Source: Alphaproteobacteria bacterium
Lineage (GTDB): Bacteria > Pseudomonadota > Alphaproteobacteria > Rhizobiales > Beijerinckiaceae
NCBI GenBank assembly: GCA_016869435.1
Contig: VGEB01000002.1
Span: 16,310 to 80,309 of the forward strand
Direction of reading: 5' to 3'
Length of the DNA stretch: 64,000 nucleotides
The translations under genes and the position numbers were made by a program. The notes beneath the pieces were generated by a model, which saw only the letters and a list, made by a program, of their open reading frames with translations, was not told where the DNA came from and did not search any database. This document shows positions 40,467 to 51,384 of this stretch, one piece after another (position 1 is the first letter of the stretch; every line of letters begins with the position of its first letter).

Positions 40467-41381
40467 CTATTGGGTGACGGGCAGAAGGGGAACGCCTTCC
40501 GCCTTGAGGATTTCGTCGATCTGTGGCCGCGCAGCGACAAGCGCCTGGTCGATTTCCGACAGCAAGGCCTTGTCGTCGCGTCGCACCGCCACCGATTGAT
40601 CGAAGCGCTGCGGCACTTTTCCGCCGCTGCTCTTCGTGGCGTCGTCTTCGATCAGCGTCATCCGGAGAGGGATCGTCGAGGATTTGACGTAACGCGCAAC
40701 GTCCGGCGCGAATCCGACCGCGATATCGGCCGACCCGCTCACCACCTCGCCGACCATGCGGGCGGGATCGATCTGCGTATATTGGTTGCGCGGCGATTTG
40801 AAATTCACCAGCGAATAGAGATAGGCCATGTTGTCTTCATACTGGCCCATGTCCTTGAGCAGCAGTTCGCCGGGAGAGCCGAAAGCGACGACGATGTGGC
40901 CAAGCTTTTTCAGCCGTGCGTCTGACCATGACTTTACGTCGAGGTCGCGATCGGCGCGGCTGACGAAGACGTAGCCGGTCCGATAGTACGGCTTCGAGCT
41001 CGCCACGCGCGGGTCTCCCGTGTCGAGGCCGATGATGACGTCGCAGAGCTTCTTGTCGAGGTAATCGCGCACGAGATAGATCGCCGGCCGCTGCGACCAT
41101 ACGAACTGCGCCTTGCGCTTCATGGCGTCGGCAAGCGCAACGCCGATCTTGTTTTCGAGACCCGATCCGTCTTCCATCGACAGCGGCGGCTGATTCTTCG
41201 CCGCGCAGATCCGAAGCGTATTGGGATCGGCCGGCTGCGCCTGCTCTGGCGTCGGCGAAGGCGCCGCATTGGACACAGCGTCGCTGGAGCCGCCAAAGGA
41301 CGCGCCATTCGCGCCGGCGCTCGCGAAAGCCATGACGAGCGCGCCGCTGAGACCGAGAGATAAGCGAGTGATCCGCGACAT
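40467..41381 (-). CDS. mxaJ: MxaJ, periplasmic solute-binding-like protein
   Basis: LRICAAKNQPPLSMEDGSGLENKIGVALADAMKRKAQFVWSQRPAIYLVRDYLDKKLCDVIIGLDTGDPRV. Confidence 0.94.
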   Translation of the reverse strand: MSRITRLSLGLSGALVMAFASAGANGASFGGSSDAVSNAAPSPTPEQAQPADPNTLRICAAKNQPPLSMEDGSGLENKIGVALADAMKRKAQFVWSQRPAIYLVRDYLDKKLCDVIIGLDTGDPRVASSKPYYRTGYVFVSRADRDLDVKSWSDARLKKLGHIVVAFGSPGELLLKDMGQYEDNMAYLYSLVNFKSPRNQYTQIDPARMVGEVVSGSADIAVGFAPDVARYVKSSTIPLRMTLIEDDATKSSGGKVPQRFDQSVAVRRDDKALLSEIDQALVAARPQIDEILKAEGVPLLPVTQ

Positions 41382-41491
41382 TGTTATATTCCGTGATCAT
41401 TTCGATAGCCTGCCCAGACGCACGGGGGCGCGTCCGAGCAGGCTTCTCGCAGCCGCCCAAGGCGGGGAGAGATCGATGGAGCGACAGGCGA

Positions 41492-43366
41492 TCAGTTCGC
41501 CTTGTATTCGCCTACGCTTAGATCGTCGTAGGGGCTCTTGCCATCAAGCGAGAACACCATCACGCCGCCGCCCATCTGGGTGTAGTTGGCGAGCTGCTTG
41601 AAGGCGCCGACCGCGCCGAGACCGGCCGTCGGATCCTGGAGGTCGAACACGAGACCAACGCCCGGCCAACCGCCAACGCCGTACATGATGGCGACATATT
41701 CGACGCCCTTGTGCTGATAGACGATCGGATGGCCGATGACGCCCGAGGGGAGTTTGAACTTCCACAGCAGTTCGCCGGTGTCGCTATGGCGCGCCTTGAT
41801 GAAGCCGTCGAGCGTTCCGTAGAACACCACATTGCCGGCGGTCGCGGCGGTGCCGCCCCAGACGGCGAAGCGCTCCAACTTCTCCCATTTGAACTTGCCG
41901 GTGATGGCGTTGTAGGCCTTGATCTGACCGAGGCCTTCACCCTTCTGGCGATCGCCCTTCGGACCTGGATACATGTTCAGCGTCGCGCCGACGAAGAACT
42001 GACCCGCGCGGTAGGGAAGCATGAAGGGCTCCCAGTCCATGCAGATATGGTTCACGCCGAGGAAGAACAGCTCCTTGGTCGGATCGTAGGAGTCGAGACC
42101 CTGGTTGTGATAGCCCATCGCCGACGGACAGACGTCCTTGGCGAGGTGATCCATGCGCGTGCCATATTCCGGATCCCGCACCGGCAGGCCGCTCTTTAGA
42201 TCGACCTTCTTGAACACATTGACCGTGTCGTCGATCTTGTCGGCGGAGATCAGCGTGCCGTCGGTGCGGTCGAGCGTGTAGACGATGCCGTTGCGGTCAG
42301 GGTGGGTCAGCAGCTTGCGCGGCTTGCCGTCCTTGTCCTTCTGCTCGCTGAGCATCATGAAGTTGATGCCGGCGTAGTCCCATTCGTCGTGCGGCGTCTT
42401 CTGATAGCCGAACTTCGCCTCGCCCGTGTTGAGATCGCGACCCCAGATGGTCATGGTCCACTTGTTGTCGCCGGGACGCATGGTCTCGTTCCACGGCGCC
42501 GGATTGCCGCTGCCGTAATAGACGAGGTTTGTGCCCGGGTCATAAGCGAACCAGCCCCAGTTGGTGCCGCCGCCGATCTTCCAGGCGTCGCCTTCCCAGG
42601 TCGCGGTGCCGAGGCCCTTCTGGCCGTAATGCGGATTGGCCTTGTTGAAGTCATCGCCGATCAGCACGTCGGAGTCCGGACCCGTCGCATAGGCGCGCCA
42701 CTTCTGCTCGCCGGTGCGCACGTCATAGGCGGTCATGTAGCCGCGCACGCCAAGCTCGGCGCCCGAGCTGCCGATGAGCACAATGTCCTTATAGATGTGA
42801 GGCGCAACGGTCAGCGTCGATCCGACCTTGAAATCGGAGTTTTCAATCTTCCAGTATTCCTCGCCGGTGTCGGCGTTCAGCGCGACGACGTGGCCGTCAA
42901 GCAGCGTCTTGACGATAAGCGAGGGCGTCTTGCCGTCGCTGGGCCAGTAGGCAAGACCACGATTGACGATGTCGCAGCAGGCGACGGCGCGCGCAGCGGC
43001 GTTCTGCTTGGGCTTATGCTGCCAGAGAATACGGGTCGGGTCATCGAGGTTGAGCGCAAACGTATTGTTGGGGAAGGACGTATGAACATACATTTTGCCG
43101 TCGACGACGATCGGCGAACCCTCATGGCCGCTCAGCAGACCGGTCGAGAACGACCAGGCGACCTTCAGATTCTTGACGTTGTCCGCATTGACCTGGGTCA
43201 GCGTGCTGTAGTGGTTGGAGCTGTAGTTCTTGCCCTGCATCGCCCAGTTGTTTTCGCTCTTCGTCAGAGATTCGAGCTTGTCTTCGGCGACTGCGGCGGA
43301 CATCGTCACGACCGGCGCCGCGAGCAGCACGGACAATAGGGATACGGAATTCAGCAGTTTCCTCAT
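41492..43366 (-). CDS. mxaF: PQQ-dependent methanol dehydrogenase large subunit, Ca type
   Basis: [22 protein letters not shown], vicinal Cys [23 protein letters not shown] (DYA, Ca-type) and [27 protein letters not shown]. Confidence 0.98.
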   Translation of the reverse strand: MRKLLNSVSLLSVLLAAPVVTMSAAVAEDKLESLTKSENNWAMQGKNYSSNHYSTLTQVNADNVKNLKVAWSFSTGLLSGHEGSPIVVDGKMYVHTSFPNNTFALNLDDPTRILWQHKPKQNAAARAVACCDIVNRGLAYWPSDGKTPSLIVKTLLDGHVVALNADTGEEYWKIENSDFKVGSTLTVAPHIYKDIVLIGSSGAELGVRGYMTAYDVRTGEQKWRAYATGPDSDVLIGDDFNKANPHYGQKGLGTATWEGDAWKIGGGTNWGWFAYDPGTNLVYYGSGNPAPWNETMRPGDNKWTMTIWGRDLNTGEAKFGYQKTPHDEWDYAGINFMMLSEQKDKDGKPRKLLTHPDRNGIVYTLDRTDGTLISADKIDDTVNVFKKVDLKSGLPVRDPEYGTRMDHLAKDVCPSAMGYHNQGLDSYDPTKELFFLGVNHICMDWEPFMLPYRAGQFFVGATLNMYPGPKGDRQKGEGLGQIKAYNAITGKFKWEKLERFAVWGGTAATAGNVVFYGTLDGFIKARHSDTGELLWKFKLPSGVIGHPIVYQHKGVEYVAIMYGVGGWPGVGLVFDLQDPTAGLGAVGAFKQLANYTQMGGGVMVFSLDGKSPYDDLSVGEYKAN

Positions 43367-43567
43367 GGACGAGTCCTCCTGCAACATCGCCCGGACGCCT
43401 TTACGGCTTCTTGGACGGCGACGTCGCCCCGCAGATAGACGGCTAGAAATGCGCCGTCACGGTTTTTCACGGTCGCTTGTTCTCGCTGCGCGTCGGCGCA
43501 AATTCGAGAGACGATCCGCGGGCATATAAGTTTAAGCGCAAGTCCGAGTCTTCACGATTTATCGGTA

Positions 43568-44563
43568 ATGTTCCTCGGGAAGAAATGGTATGCCTACTCC
43601 CGATACGTCCCGACGGCCGAAGCCTTGACGCAGAGTCGCAGGCAGATTTTGTTGAGGACCATCCTCTCCGCTCCGCCACGAGATCGAATGTTGGAAGCTT
43701 TTGCGCGAAGGAATTCGCCTGCGTTAAATCGATACGCGTCGTTTCGACTCGGCCGCGGCTCATTCGCCGTTCGGCGCGCCGTCGCGCTGGTCGCGCTGAT
43801 GCTGATCGGCGCGGCGCTCGCGCGCATTGGCGGACCGACCGCTCACGCGGCGCTCTATCCAGACGACAGGCGAAAGGCGATGACGGAAGCCGACGCGGAT
43901 CGCTTTTCCGGCGCCGGCGTGCTGATGTGCTACTCCGACTATGGAACGCTTGAGCGCGCGGCGGCGGCCTGGCTCATCGCTTCCCAAGATCTCGTCGTGT
44001 TGAACGCGCACAACTTCGTCGACCGACGCCTCGTCCCAACGCATCCGGTGACGGATTGCTTCTTCAGGATCGCAGGCGGGGACTATTATTTCGATGAAGA
44101 CAGCCTTCGCGTCGGCGCATCCGTCGAGTCGAAAAGTCTGCATATCACCGACGACTGGGCGCTGCTGCGGCTGCTGCAGCCGACGCCCGAACGCGTGAAA
44201 CCTCAGCCCGCGCCAGATGTCAGCGATATTGTCACCGGAGCGCGATTGAAAGTGGTGATGGTCTCGCCGGCCGGACACTCCAACACGCGCCTCGCCGCCA
44301 CAACAGAGTCATGCGACATCTACCGGGTCGACGAACCGACCGAAGGTCACGTGCGGCGCGCGCGTCACGACTGCAACGACGGCTATGGCGGCTCGGGCTC
44401 GGGCATCTTTACCGAAGACGGCCGTTTGATCGCCATGCACAGCGCTTCGCTCGACATGAATCAGAAGCGGCCGTTCGACGTTGAGACGCATTACGGCTCG
44501 GCGATGCTTTTCGAAGGCGAACTCGCCGCGGCGATCCGCGACGCGGCGACGAAGCCGCGCTAG
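43568..44563 (+). CDS. Trypsin-like serine protease, divergent from mxaF
   Basis: Candidate triad NAHNF (His), DDWALLRL (Asp), GYGGSGSGIF (Ser); N-terminal hydrophobic segment. Confidence 0.65.
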   Translation: MFLGKKWYAYSRYVPTAEALTQSRRQILLRTILSAPPRDRMLEAFARRNSPALNRYASFRLGRGSFAVRRAVALVALMLIGAALARIGGPTAHAALYPDDRRKAMTEADADRFSGAGVLMCYSDYGTLERAAAAWLIASQDLVVLNAHNFVDRRLVPTHPVTDCFFRIAGGDYYFDEDSLRVGASVESKSLHITDDWALLRLLQPTPERVKPQPAPDVSDIVTGARLKVVMVSPAGHSNTRLAATTESCDIYRVDEPTEGHVRRARHDCNDGYGGSGSGIFTEDGRLIAMHSASLDMNQKRPFDVETHYGSAMLFEGELAAAIRDAATKPR

Positions 44564-44564
44564 C

Positions 44565-45443
44565 TCATTCCTTTGGCGGAATGCGCCGCATCCAGGCGAT
44601 GAGCGCATCGAGATCTTCGGACGACATTTTCGAAAAATGCGCTTTGGAGAGCGTCGACATCGGCGGCCTGAGCGACGATCCGCCGCGCGCGAGGCCTTGC
44701 GTGATCGCACGCTTCAACTCTTCATCCGACCAAGCGCCGACGCCATTAGTTGCGTGTGACGTTATGTTCGAAGCGACGACCGCGCCGGCGGCGTTACGAA
44801 AGATCTTGCCGCCCGCGCCGAGACCATTGCGGTACTCGGGCGCGCCGTCGATCTCCTCGCTGTGGCACGACATGCAGCGCGCGAGCGACGCGACATAGAG
44901 GCCGCGCACGTCTTTATCTGCAAGCCACGCCTCGCCGAAGGCCGCAGCCGCGCCGGGCATCGGGTGAGGCGCCCATTCGCCGCTGCGTTGCTGCGGCGCC
45001 TGAAGCGGCGCCCCAACCGGCGCAGCCGAACGCAGAAAGGCGATGATCGCGTTGAGATCGCGCGCCGTCAGCGCCTTGTACGAATCCGACGGCATGACCG
45101 GCGCGAGCCGACCGGCGCGTCCAACGCCGTCGACGATGGCGTCGCGCAATTCTTCGTCAGTCCATGCGCCGACGCCGGTCTCCTGATCCGGCGAGATATT
45201 CGGTCCGCGCACGACGTAAGTCTTGTCGGAGAATGTCTGCGCGCCGCCGGCAAACCGCTTCGAGTAGTCATAGCGGTCGGCGCCGCGCGGCGTATGGCAA
45301 TTGTCGCACGCCGTCAGCGCTTCAACGAGGTAACGCCCGCGTTCAACATCCCCCGCGTCAGCACGCGCGCCGACCGGCCAGAACGCGAGCAGAGCGACCG
45401 GGATGGCCAAATATGGGGGAAGGCGATTGACGCTCATGATCAC
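44565..45443 (-). CDS. Di-heme cytochrome c
   Basis: Two CXXCH motifs (CDNCHTPRG, CMSCHSEE); alcohol-dehydrogenase-cytochrome-subunit style repeats GVGAWTDEELRDAI / GVGAWSDEELKRAI. Confidence 0.9.
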   Translation of the reverse strand: MIMSVNRLPPYLAIPVALLAFWPVGARADAGDVERGRYLVEALTACDNCHTPRGADRYDYSKRFAGGAQTFSDKTYVVRGPNISPDQETGVGAWTDEELRDAIVDGVGRAGRLAPVMPSDSYKALTARDLNAIIAFLRSAAPVGAPLQAPQQRSGEWAPHPMPGAAAAFGEAWLADKDVRGLYVASLARCMSCHSEEIDGAPEYRNGLGAGGKIFRNAAGAVVASNITSHATNGVGAWSDEELKRAITQGLARGGSSLRPPMSTLSKAHFSKMSSEDLDALIAWMRRIPPKE

Positions 45444-45547
45444 GACGCGTTGGCAAGGGATTCGGCGCTCTTAATTCAGGTGGCTCTTCGCGTCTTCCGG
45501 AAAAAATCCGGGTCGTTTCGGGAAAGTCGGGAAGTGGACGCTGGGCG

Positions 45548-46204
45548 TCAGCGTCCAAGCGAAAGATTGGAGCCGTCGAGCACCGCATAATCGAAGCGCG
45601 CGCCGGTGACGACCGCGCCGGTGAATGTCGCGCCGGTAAGAACCGCATGGGTGAGATTGGCGCGGGTAAGGTCCGCGCCATCGAAATTGGCCTCGGGCAG
45701 TTCGGCGCGCACGGGAACCATGCCTTGATTGGCGGGATCGGCCCCGAGATCCGCTCCGACGAGCTTCGCGTTGCGAAAATTCACGCGGCTTCCGCCGCCG
45801 ATGATCCGCGAATCCGAAAGATCGGCGCCGGTGAAATTTGCGCCGTCGAGAAGCGCGGCATAGAGCGTCGCGGCCTTCAGCAAGGCCCCAGAGAAGTCTA
45901 CGTTCTGCAGATCAGCGCGCGTGAAATTCGCCCCGGAGAGATCGGCCTTTGCGAGCTTTGCTCCTGCGAGCCTGGCTGAAAAGAAATCCGCGCCATGTAA
46001 ATTGAGGCCGGAGAGATCAAGGCCGGAGAGATCAAGATTCGCAAGATCGATCGGCTTTCCGCGCGCTTCGGCCAGCTTTTGCTCGATCTGCGCGCGTGAC
46101 AGCTCGGCGGCCAAGACGGCGGGCGCCGGCGCAGCGAAGATAAGCATTGCGCTTGCGATAAAGGCAAGGCGGCGACTGATCCGCTCGCGATTCAATAAGC
46201 TCAT
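45548..46204 (-). CDS. Pentapeptide repeat protein, secreted
   Basis: Signal peptide; A(D/N)LXX repeats LANLDLSGLDLSGLNLHGADFFSARLAGAKLAKADLSGANFTRADLQNVDFSGALL. Confidence 0.9.
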   Translation of the reverse strand: MSLLNRERISRRLAFIASAMLIFAAPAPAVLAAELSRAQIEQKLAEARGKPIDLANLDLSGLDLSGLNLHGADFFSARLAGAKLAKADLSGANFTRADLQNVDFSGALLKAATLYAALLDGANFTGADLSDSRIIGGGSRVNFRNAKLVGADLGADPANQGMVPVRAELPEANFDGADLTRANLTHAVLTGATFTGAVVTGARFDYAVLDGSNLSLGR

Positions 46205-46358
46205 CAGTCGAACTCCGATCGCCTGTCTGCGTTCGAAGCGTATGGTCGTTAGAACCAAAGACGCAACAGGACAGTCTCTTGCGGTGGTCGGGAAACAGAG
46301 GAAGTTGCTGCGTCGTCAAGCGCCGATCGTGGATCGCGCTTCGTTTTCGGGATAATCA

Positions 46359-46784
46359 TTGGCGATGAACCTACGCCGAGCTGCGCGCCTCTGCCTCGTC
46401 ATCGTTCTTTCGCTATTTGCCGGCGCGCGTTCTTTTGCGATCGCCGCGGACGATGATCTGCCAAAGCGCCGGCCCGGCCTATGGCGCATCTCGACGATCT
46501 CGCCCGAGATCGGTATGCAGACCAATGAGGTTTGCATCGAAGAAGGCGACAGCATCATCGGCGCTCAGGAGGAAAGCTGCGCGAAGCCTTCCGTTGCGCC
46601 TGCAAAGGATCAGATCATCGTCACGATCGAATGCGGACCGAAAGATTCGCGCGAAGTCACGAGCCTGCTCTTTACCGGCGACTTCCAGAACTGGTATCGC
46701 GCACAGTCGAGAACGACTGCGGAAGGGACGCGCTCGGGCTTTACCATCGACGCAAAGTTTTTGTCGGAGCGCTGCACGAAATAG
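46359..46784 (+). CDS. DUF3617-like secreted protein
   Basis: Signal peptide; KRRPGLWRISTISPEIGMQTNEVCIEEGDSII and C-terminal SERCTK. Confidence 0.6.
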   Translation: MAMNLRRAARLCLVIVLSLFAGARSFAIAADDDLPKRRPGLWRISTISPEIGMQTNEVCIEEGDSIIGAQEESCAKPSVAPAKDQIIVTIECGPKDSREVTSLLFTGDFQNWYRAQSRTTAEGTRSGFTIDAKFLSERCTK

Positions 46785-46796
46785 ACGCTCTGGCGG

Positions 46797-48410
46797 CTAT
46801 CCAAGCTTAAGATCGGAAAGAATCGCCTTCGCTGCATTGTGGCCGGGCGCCATGGAGACCCCGGCGCCAGGGTGGCAACCGGAATCGCCAAGATAGACGT
46901 TTGTAACCGGGGTGCGGTATTGGCCCAAGCCGGGCACAGGACGCATCGAACCTTTCTGATAGGGCGGCATCGCGCCGTGGCTGATCGTGCCTTTGACGGC
47001 GCTACTCAGCTTGCGATTCATGTCCACCGGCGAATGCACGACGCATTTCAGTATCTGTCGACGCAAGCCCGGCAAATAGTCGCGCTCGATCAATTCAAGA
47101 AGATGCGCCGCATAAGGCTCTTTCGCGCAATCCCAGTCGCGGGATGAGATTTTGCCGGTCGCGTCCCCGGAGATTTTCCAGGGCGTCCCCAGCACGACGA
47201 ATTTCATGAGCGCCTTGCCTTCAGGCGCGCGACTGGAATCGATGGTTGATTCATTCCAGGCGACGATGAGCGGCGCATTGGGAAGATCGCCGGCGCGACA
47301 CTGATTCATCGCTTCCGCCATTGCGCCGATCGAAGGCGGGCTGAGATGGACATGCGCCGCCTGACGCAGCTCGTTTCCACCGGCAAATTCGACTGGGCGA
47401 TCGAGCGCGACATACATCGCCATGCTCGCATCGCCCCATTCATAGGACGCCATGGCGTCCGCGATCTCTTTGCCGACGACTTCGGCGCCGAGAAAACGGT
47501 TGACCAGTTGATTCGGATCGGCGCAGGAGACGACGATCTGTCGCGCGCCAATTTCTTCGCCGGTGGCGATTCGCACGCCGGTGCCGCGATTATTGTCGAC
47601 CAGAATTCGATCCACGGCGGCGCTGGTGCGAATCTCGCCGCCATGTTTGCCAAGCACGCGCGCCAGGGCGCGGCTGACCTGATGCATGCCGCCCCGCACC
47701 AGATTATTGCCGGTCTGCTGCAGCAACGCTCCGAAGAGCCAGGCGATCTCTGCGCCGCCGGCGTCGTCTGGCGCCGAACCGACGAAGAGACCGAAAGCGC
47801 CAAACAGGCTGCGTACGGCCTCGGTTTCGAAGGTTTCGTTCGCCCACGAGCGAACGCTCTGCAAGGAGAAGCGTTCGCGCGCCATGCCGCCCGGAGTCGA
47901 TGCAAGCGTCTGAGCGGTCGCCGCGAAGCTCGGCGGCGCGCTGAACATGCTATTCACGAGATTCGCCTTCTCTTGACCGAAGAGCTCGAAGAGACGACGA
48001 CAAGCCGCCGCATCGCGACGCGACCAGGGTGCGAGCGCCGCAATGGTGCGATCCAGATCGCGCTCGACCACAATGGCGCGGCCATCTGGAAAGGCGTGCG
48101 CATAAACTCGCTCTGGTTCGATCAGCTCGACGCCATGCCCCGCGAGATCGAGTTCCGCCGGAACCGGAGAAATGTTGGCGAGTTGATAACCGCTGGCGTG
48201 CACGTCCGATTGGAAGCCAGGCAGTGTGAGCTCTTCGGAAATGGTCATGCCGCCGATCGCGCTATATTGCTCCAGCACGAGCACCGAAAGGCCGGCCCTT
48301 GCGAGATAGCAGGCGCAGGTGAGGCCGTTCTGTCCCGCGCCGATCACGATGGCGTCGTAGTTCTTCGTCATTGGCCGATTTTCCTCTGGCTGGTCTGAGC
48401 CGCCAGCCAT
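46797..48410 (-). CDS. NAD(P)/FAD-dependent oxidoreductase (phytoene desaturase-like)
   Basis: DAIVIGAGQNGLTCACYLARAGLSVLVLEQYSAIGG; C-terminal LGDSGCHPGAGVSMAPGHNAAKAIL; true start probably 48371 region. Confidence 0.88.
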   Translation of the reverse strand: MAGGSDQPEENRPMTKNYDAIVIGAGQNGLTCACYLARAGLSVLVLEQYSAIGGMTISEELTLPGFQSDVHASGYQLANISPVPAELDLAGHGVELIEPERVYAHAFPDGRAIVVERDLDRTIAALAPWSRRDAAACRRLFELFGQEKANLVNSMFSAPPSFAATAQTLASTPGGMARERFSLQSVRSWANETFETEAVRSLFGAFGLFVGSAPDDAGGAEIAWLFGALLQQTGNNLVRGGMHQVSRALARVLGKHGGEIRTSAAVDRILVDNNRGTGVRIATGEEIGARQIVVSCADPNQLVNRFLGAEVVGKEIADAMASYEWGDASMAMYVALDRPVEFAGGNELRQAAHVHLSPPSIGAMAEAMNQCRAGDLPNAPLIVAWNESTIDSSRAPEGKALMKFVVLGTPWKISGDATGKISSRDWDCAKEPYAAHLLELIERDYLPGLRRQILKCVVHSPVDMNRKLSSAVKGTISHGAMPPYQKGSMRPVPGLGQYRTPVTNVYLGDSGCHPGAGVSMAPGHNAAKAILSDLKLG

Positions 48411-48460
48411 ATTCGCCTGCCCTCAGCCGAATATAGACGGGTCTGGACCAACATGCGTTT

Positions 48461-49552
48461 TTGGACGCATCCGCGACGTTGCTCTTGAGGACTCAGATGT
48501 CAGCACTGTTCCAACCTATGCGTCTTGGCGAGATCGAATTGCCTAATCGCATCATCATGGCGCCTTTGACCCGCTGCCGCGCCAGCGAGGGACGCGTCCC
48601 GAACGCGCTCATGAAGGACTATTATACGCAGCGCGCGTCCGCCGGACTCATCATCACTGAGGCGACATCCGTCACGCCGATGGGCGTCGGCTATCCCGAC
48701 ACGCCGGGGATTTGGTCGGACGCGCAGATCGAAGGATGGAGGCGGATCACTGAGGCGGTTCATGACTCTGGCGGACGCATCATGTTGCAGCTCTGGCATG
48801 TCGGTCGCGTGTCGCATCCCATCTATCTCAACGGCGCGCTTCCCGTAGCGCCCAGCGCTATCGCGCCGGTCGGACATGTGAGTCTCTTGCGCCCCTACCA
48901 AGACTATCCGGTTCCCCGGGCGCTGGCGCTTTCCGAGATTCCAGGAATCGTCGAAGCCTATCGGCGCGGCGCCGAAAACGCCAAAGCCGCCGGTTTCGAC
49001 GGCGTCGAGCTGCACGGGGCCAACGGCTATTTGCTTGACCAGTTTCTCCAGGACAGCGTGAATAAGCGAACCGATCGCTATGGCGGCTCGATCGAGAACC
49101 GCGCGCGCCTGATGCTTGAAGCGACCGACGCCGCCATCTCCATCTGGGGACCTGGCCGCGTTGGCATGCATGTGGCGCCGCGCGGCGATTCCCATTCGAT
49201 GGGCGATTCCGATCCCAAGGCGACCTTCGGCTATGTCGCGCGAGAACTCGGGAAGCGAGGCGTCGCCTTCATCTGCGCCCGCGAACATGCCGGCCCCGAC
49301 GCGATCGGGCGCTTTCTCAAAAAGCAATTTGGCGGCGCCTATATCGTGAATGAAGGCTATGATGCGCAAACCGCCGAAGCCGCAATCGCCGCGGGCGACG
49401 CCGATGCGGCTGCGTTTGGCAAACTCTACATCGCCAATCCGGACCTCGCCGAGCGATTTCGCAGGAACGCAGCCTTGAACGCGCCTCTGTCGGCGACGTT
49501 CTACACAAGAGGCCCGGTGGGATACACGGATTATCCGGCCTTAGCGGATTGA
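48461..49552 (+). CDS. Alkene reductase, Old Yellow Enzyme family
   Basis: ALFQPMRLGEIELPNRIIMAPLTRCRA, DGVELHGANGYLLDQFLQDSVNKRTDRYGGSIENRARL; start likely 48497. Confidence 0.95.
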   Translation: MDASATLLLRTQMSALFQPMRLGEIELPNRIIMAPLTRCRASEGRVPNALMKDYYTQRASAGLIITEATSVTPMGVGYPDTPGIWSDAQIEGWRRITEAVHDSGGRIMLQLWHVGRVSHPIYLNGALPVAPSAIAPVGHVSLLRPYQDYPVPRALALSEIPGIVEAYRRGAENAKAAGFDGVELHGANGYLLDQFLQDSVNKRTDRYGGSIENRARLMLEATDAAISIWGPGRVGMHVAPRGDSHSMGDSDPKATFGYVARELGKRGVAFICAREHAGPDAIGRFLKKQFGGAYIVNEGYDAQTAEAAIAAGDADAAAFGKLYIANPDLAERFRRNAALNAPLSATFYTRGPVGYTDYPALAD

Positions 49553-49643
49553 ACGGCGGTCGCCAGACTTCGAACGCGAGCACAAAGGCCAGACACATGC
49601 GCTAACGCCTGAAGCCGCAAGTTAGGTTACGTTATCTGCAAGC

Positions 49644-50396
49644 TCACCGGCGCGCGATATTGGCGGGAAGAACGACAACGCGGGCTCCCACGCCGGCCTT
49701 TTGATAGAGATCCATGGCATCCTGATTGATCATCCGGATACAGCCCGATGATTGGCTTTTTCCGATCGTCCAGGGCTCATTCGTGCCGTGGATTCGAAAC
49801 AGCGTATCTCGATCCCCTTGCCACAGATACATTGCCCGGGCTCCAAGCGGATTGCCAGGTCCTCCATGCATGCCGAGCCCGCTTTGCAACTCGACCAGCT
49901 GCGACTTGAGATCCGGCCTGCGCTCGACCATTTCCTTTGGAGGATACCAGTCGGGCCATTCCTGTTTGCTCTTGATCGTCGCTTCCCCCGTCCAAGCGAA
50001 GCCTTCACGCCCAACGCCGATACCATAACGAGTCGCGCGACCGCCCTGCTCGACATAGTAAAGATAGTGCTTGGCGGGATCGACCACGATCGTTCCTGGC
50101 GCTTCCTTGGTCGAATAGGCGACATTCTTGCGATAGAACGCCGAATCGACTTGGCCCGGTTTGACCGCCGGAACGCTAAAGCCTGCGTCTTTCATCGGGC
50201 CGTAGAAGTCGCCTCCCTGGACAGCGACCGCCTCAGCGGGCCCTGCCGGCTCGGCAGGACCATTTGGCGGCGGCGGGGCCGCGACGGCGGATGCGGTGAT
50301 CGGCGGCGACGTTTGCGTGCTGGCGCATCCGGCGAGGCATGCGCCAGCCGCTGCAGCGCCAATCAGCCCTAAGACTCGACGGGTTAAAGAAGACAT
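49644..50396 (-). CDS. L,D-transpeptidase, lipoprotein-like
   Basis: Lipobox AGACLAGCAST; FRIHGTNEPWTIGKSQSSGCIRMINQDAMDLY. Confidence 0.92.
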   Translation of the reverse strand: MSSLTRRVLGLIGAAAAGACLAGCASTQTSPPITASAVAAPPPPNGPAEPAGPAEAVAVQGGDFYGPMKDAGFSVPAVKPGQVDSAFYRKNVAYSTKEAPGTIVVDPAKHYLYYVEQGGRATRYGIGVGREGFAWTGEATIKSKQEWPDWYPPKEMVERRPDLKSQLVELQSGLGMHGGPGNPLGARAMYLWQGDRDTLFRIHGTNEPWTIGKSQSSGCIRMINQDAMDLYQKAGVGARVVVLPANIARR

Positions 50397-50688
50397 AGGC
50401 GGTGACTGTCCTCGACGATTTCCGACTATAGCTAAATCCACGCCCGGAACCAATTGGTCCCGCGCACCCCCCGCCTCAACTATCGCTTATATGAACAGAC
50501 TGCGATGAAGTTGTGTCCTCGAAACGTCGCCGCCGAGCAGCGCCAAGAACCCGTTAACGGCCTCGACGAATGGCGCAAACGCGCTTACACCGAGCGCCGA
50601 CATATCGCGGCCACGCGAGCGGAGAAATCTAGCCGCTCAGAAGCAGCCGCCAAGGCCCATGCGAACGATACAGAAGGCAAGGATCATC

Positions 50689-51138
50689 ATGAGCGAATTT
50701 TCCATCGGCAACGGCGCCTGGGTTCTCGTCGGAGACGGCCGCCGGGCGCTTTTTTTCCAGAATCACGGCGACGCCGAACTCCTCGACCTTCGAGTCATCG
50801 AAACCCGCATCGACGAAAATCCCGCGACGCGCGAGCAGGGAACGGACAAACCCGGCCGCAGCTTCGCCTCGAAGGGCGGCGTGCGCAGCGCGGTGCAAGA
50901 CGCTGATTGGCATGAGATGGAGGAAGAGCGCTTCGCCCGCGCCATGGCGGACCGTATCAATCGGGCGGCAGAATCAGGCGAATTGAACGCCATCGCCATC
51001 GTGGCGCCGCCGCGCGTCTTGGGCGAAATCCGCAAGGAACTGTCGGCGAAGGCGCAAAGCAAGGTCGTCGGCGAACTCGCCAAGGACCTGACCCGCCATC
51101 CGCTCAAGGATATCGAAAAGGCGCTGACTCGCGGCTGA
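50689..51138 (+). CDS. Host attachment family protein
   Basis: WVLVGDGRRALFFQNHGDAELLDLRVIE...; IVAPPRVLGEIRKELSAKAQSKVVGELAKDLTRHPLKDIEKAL. Confidence 0.88.
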   Translation: MSEFSIGNGAWVLVGDGRRALFFQNHGDAELLDLRVIETRIDENPATREQGTDKPGRSFASKGGVRSAVQDADWHEMEEERFARAMADRINRAAESGELNAIAIVAPPRVLGEIRKELSAKAQSKVVGELAKDLTRHPLKDIEKALTRG

Positions 51139-51384
51139 GAGGCAGGGGGAAGCCTCAAGGGCTTCCCCCTGCACAGTCGAAGGCGATTCGTCCCAGCCCC
51201 GCCTCCGACGCTCCACTCTCGTGCGAGCTTGAGGATGATGCCGTATTTTTCTTAGGAAATCAGTGTGCTTGCGCACAGCTGACGCACGCGGCCGCATTTA
51301 AGCCGCAAAAATGACGGATTGGCGCGTAGTTAGCTTCGCCTCGCCGGCGATGGCGCCGCGATGGTTTTTGAGCACGGCGGTCTT

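Noticed and set aside
43367-43567. Specific mxaF promoter or regulator site
   Set aside because: The region is probably regulatory, but no box could be defined confidently by eye.
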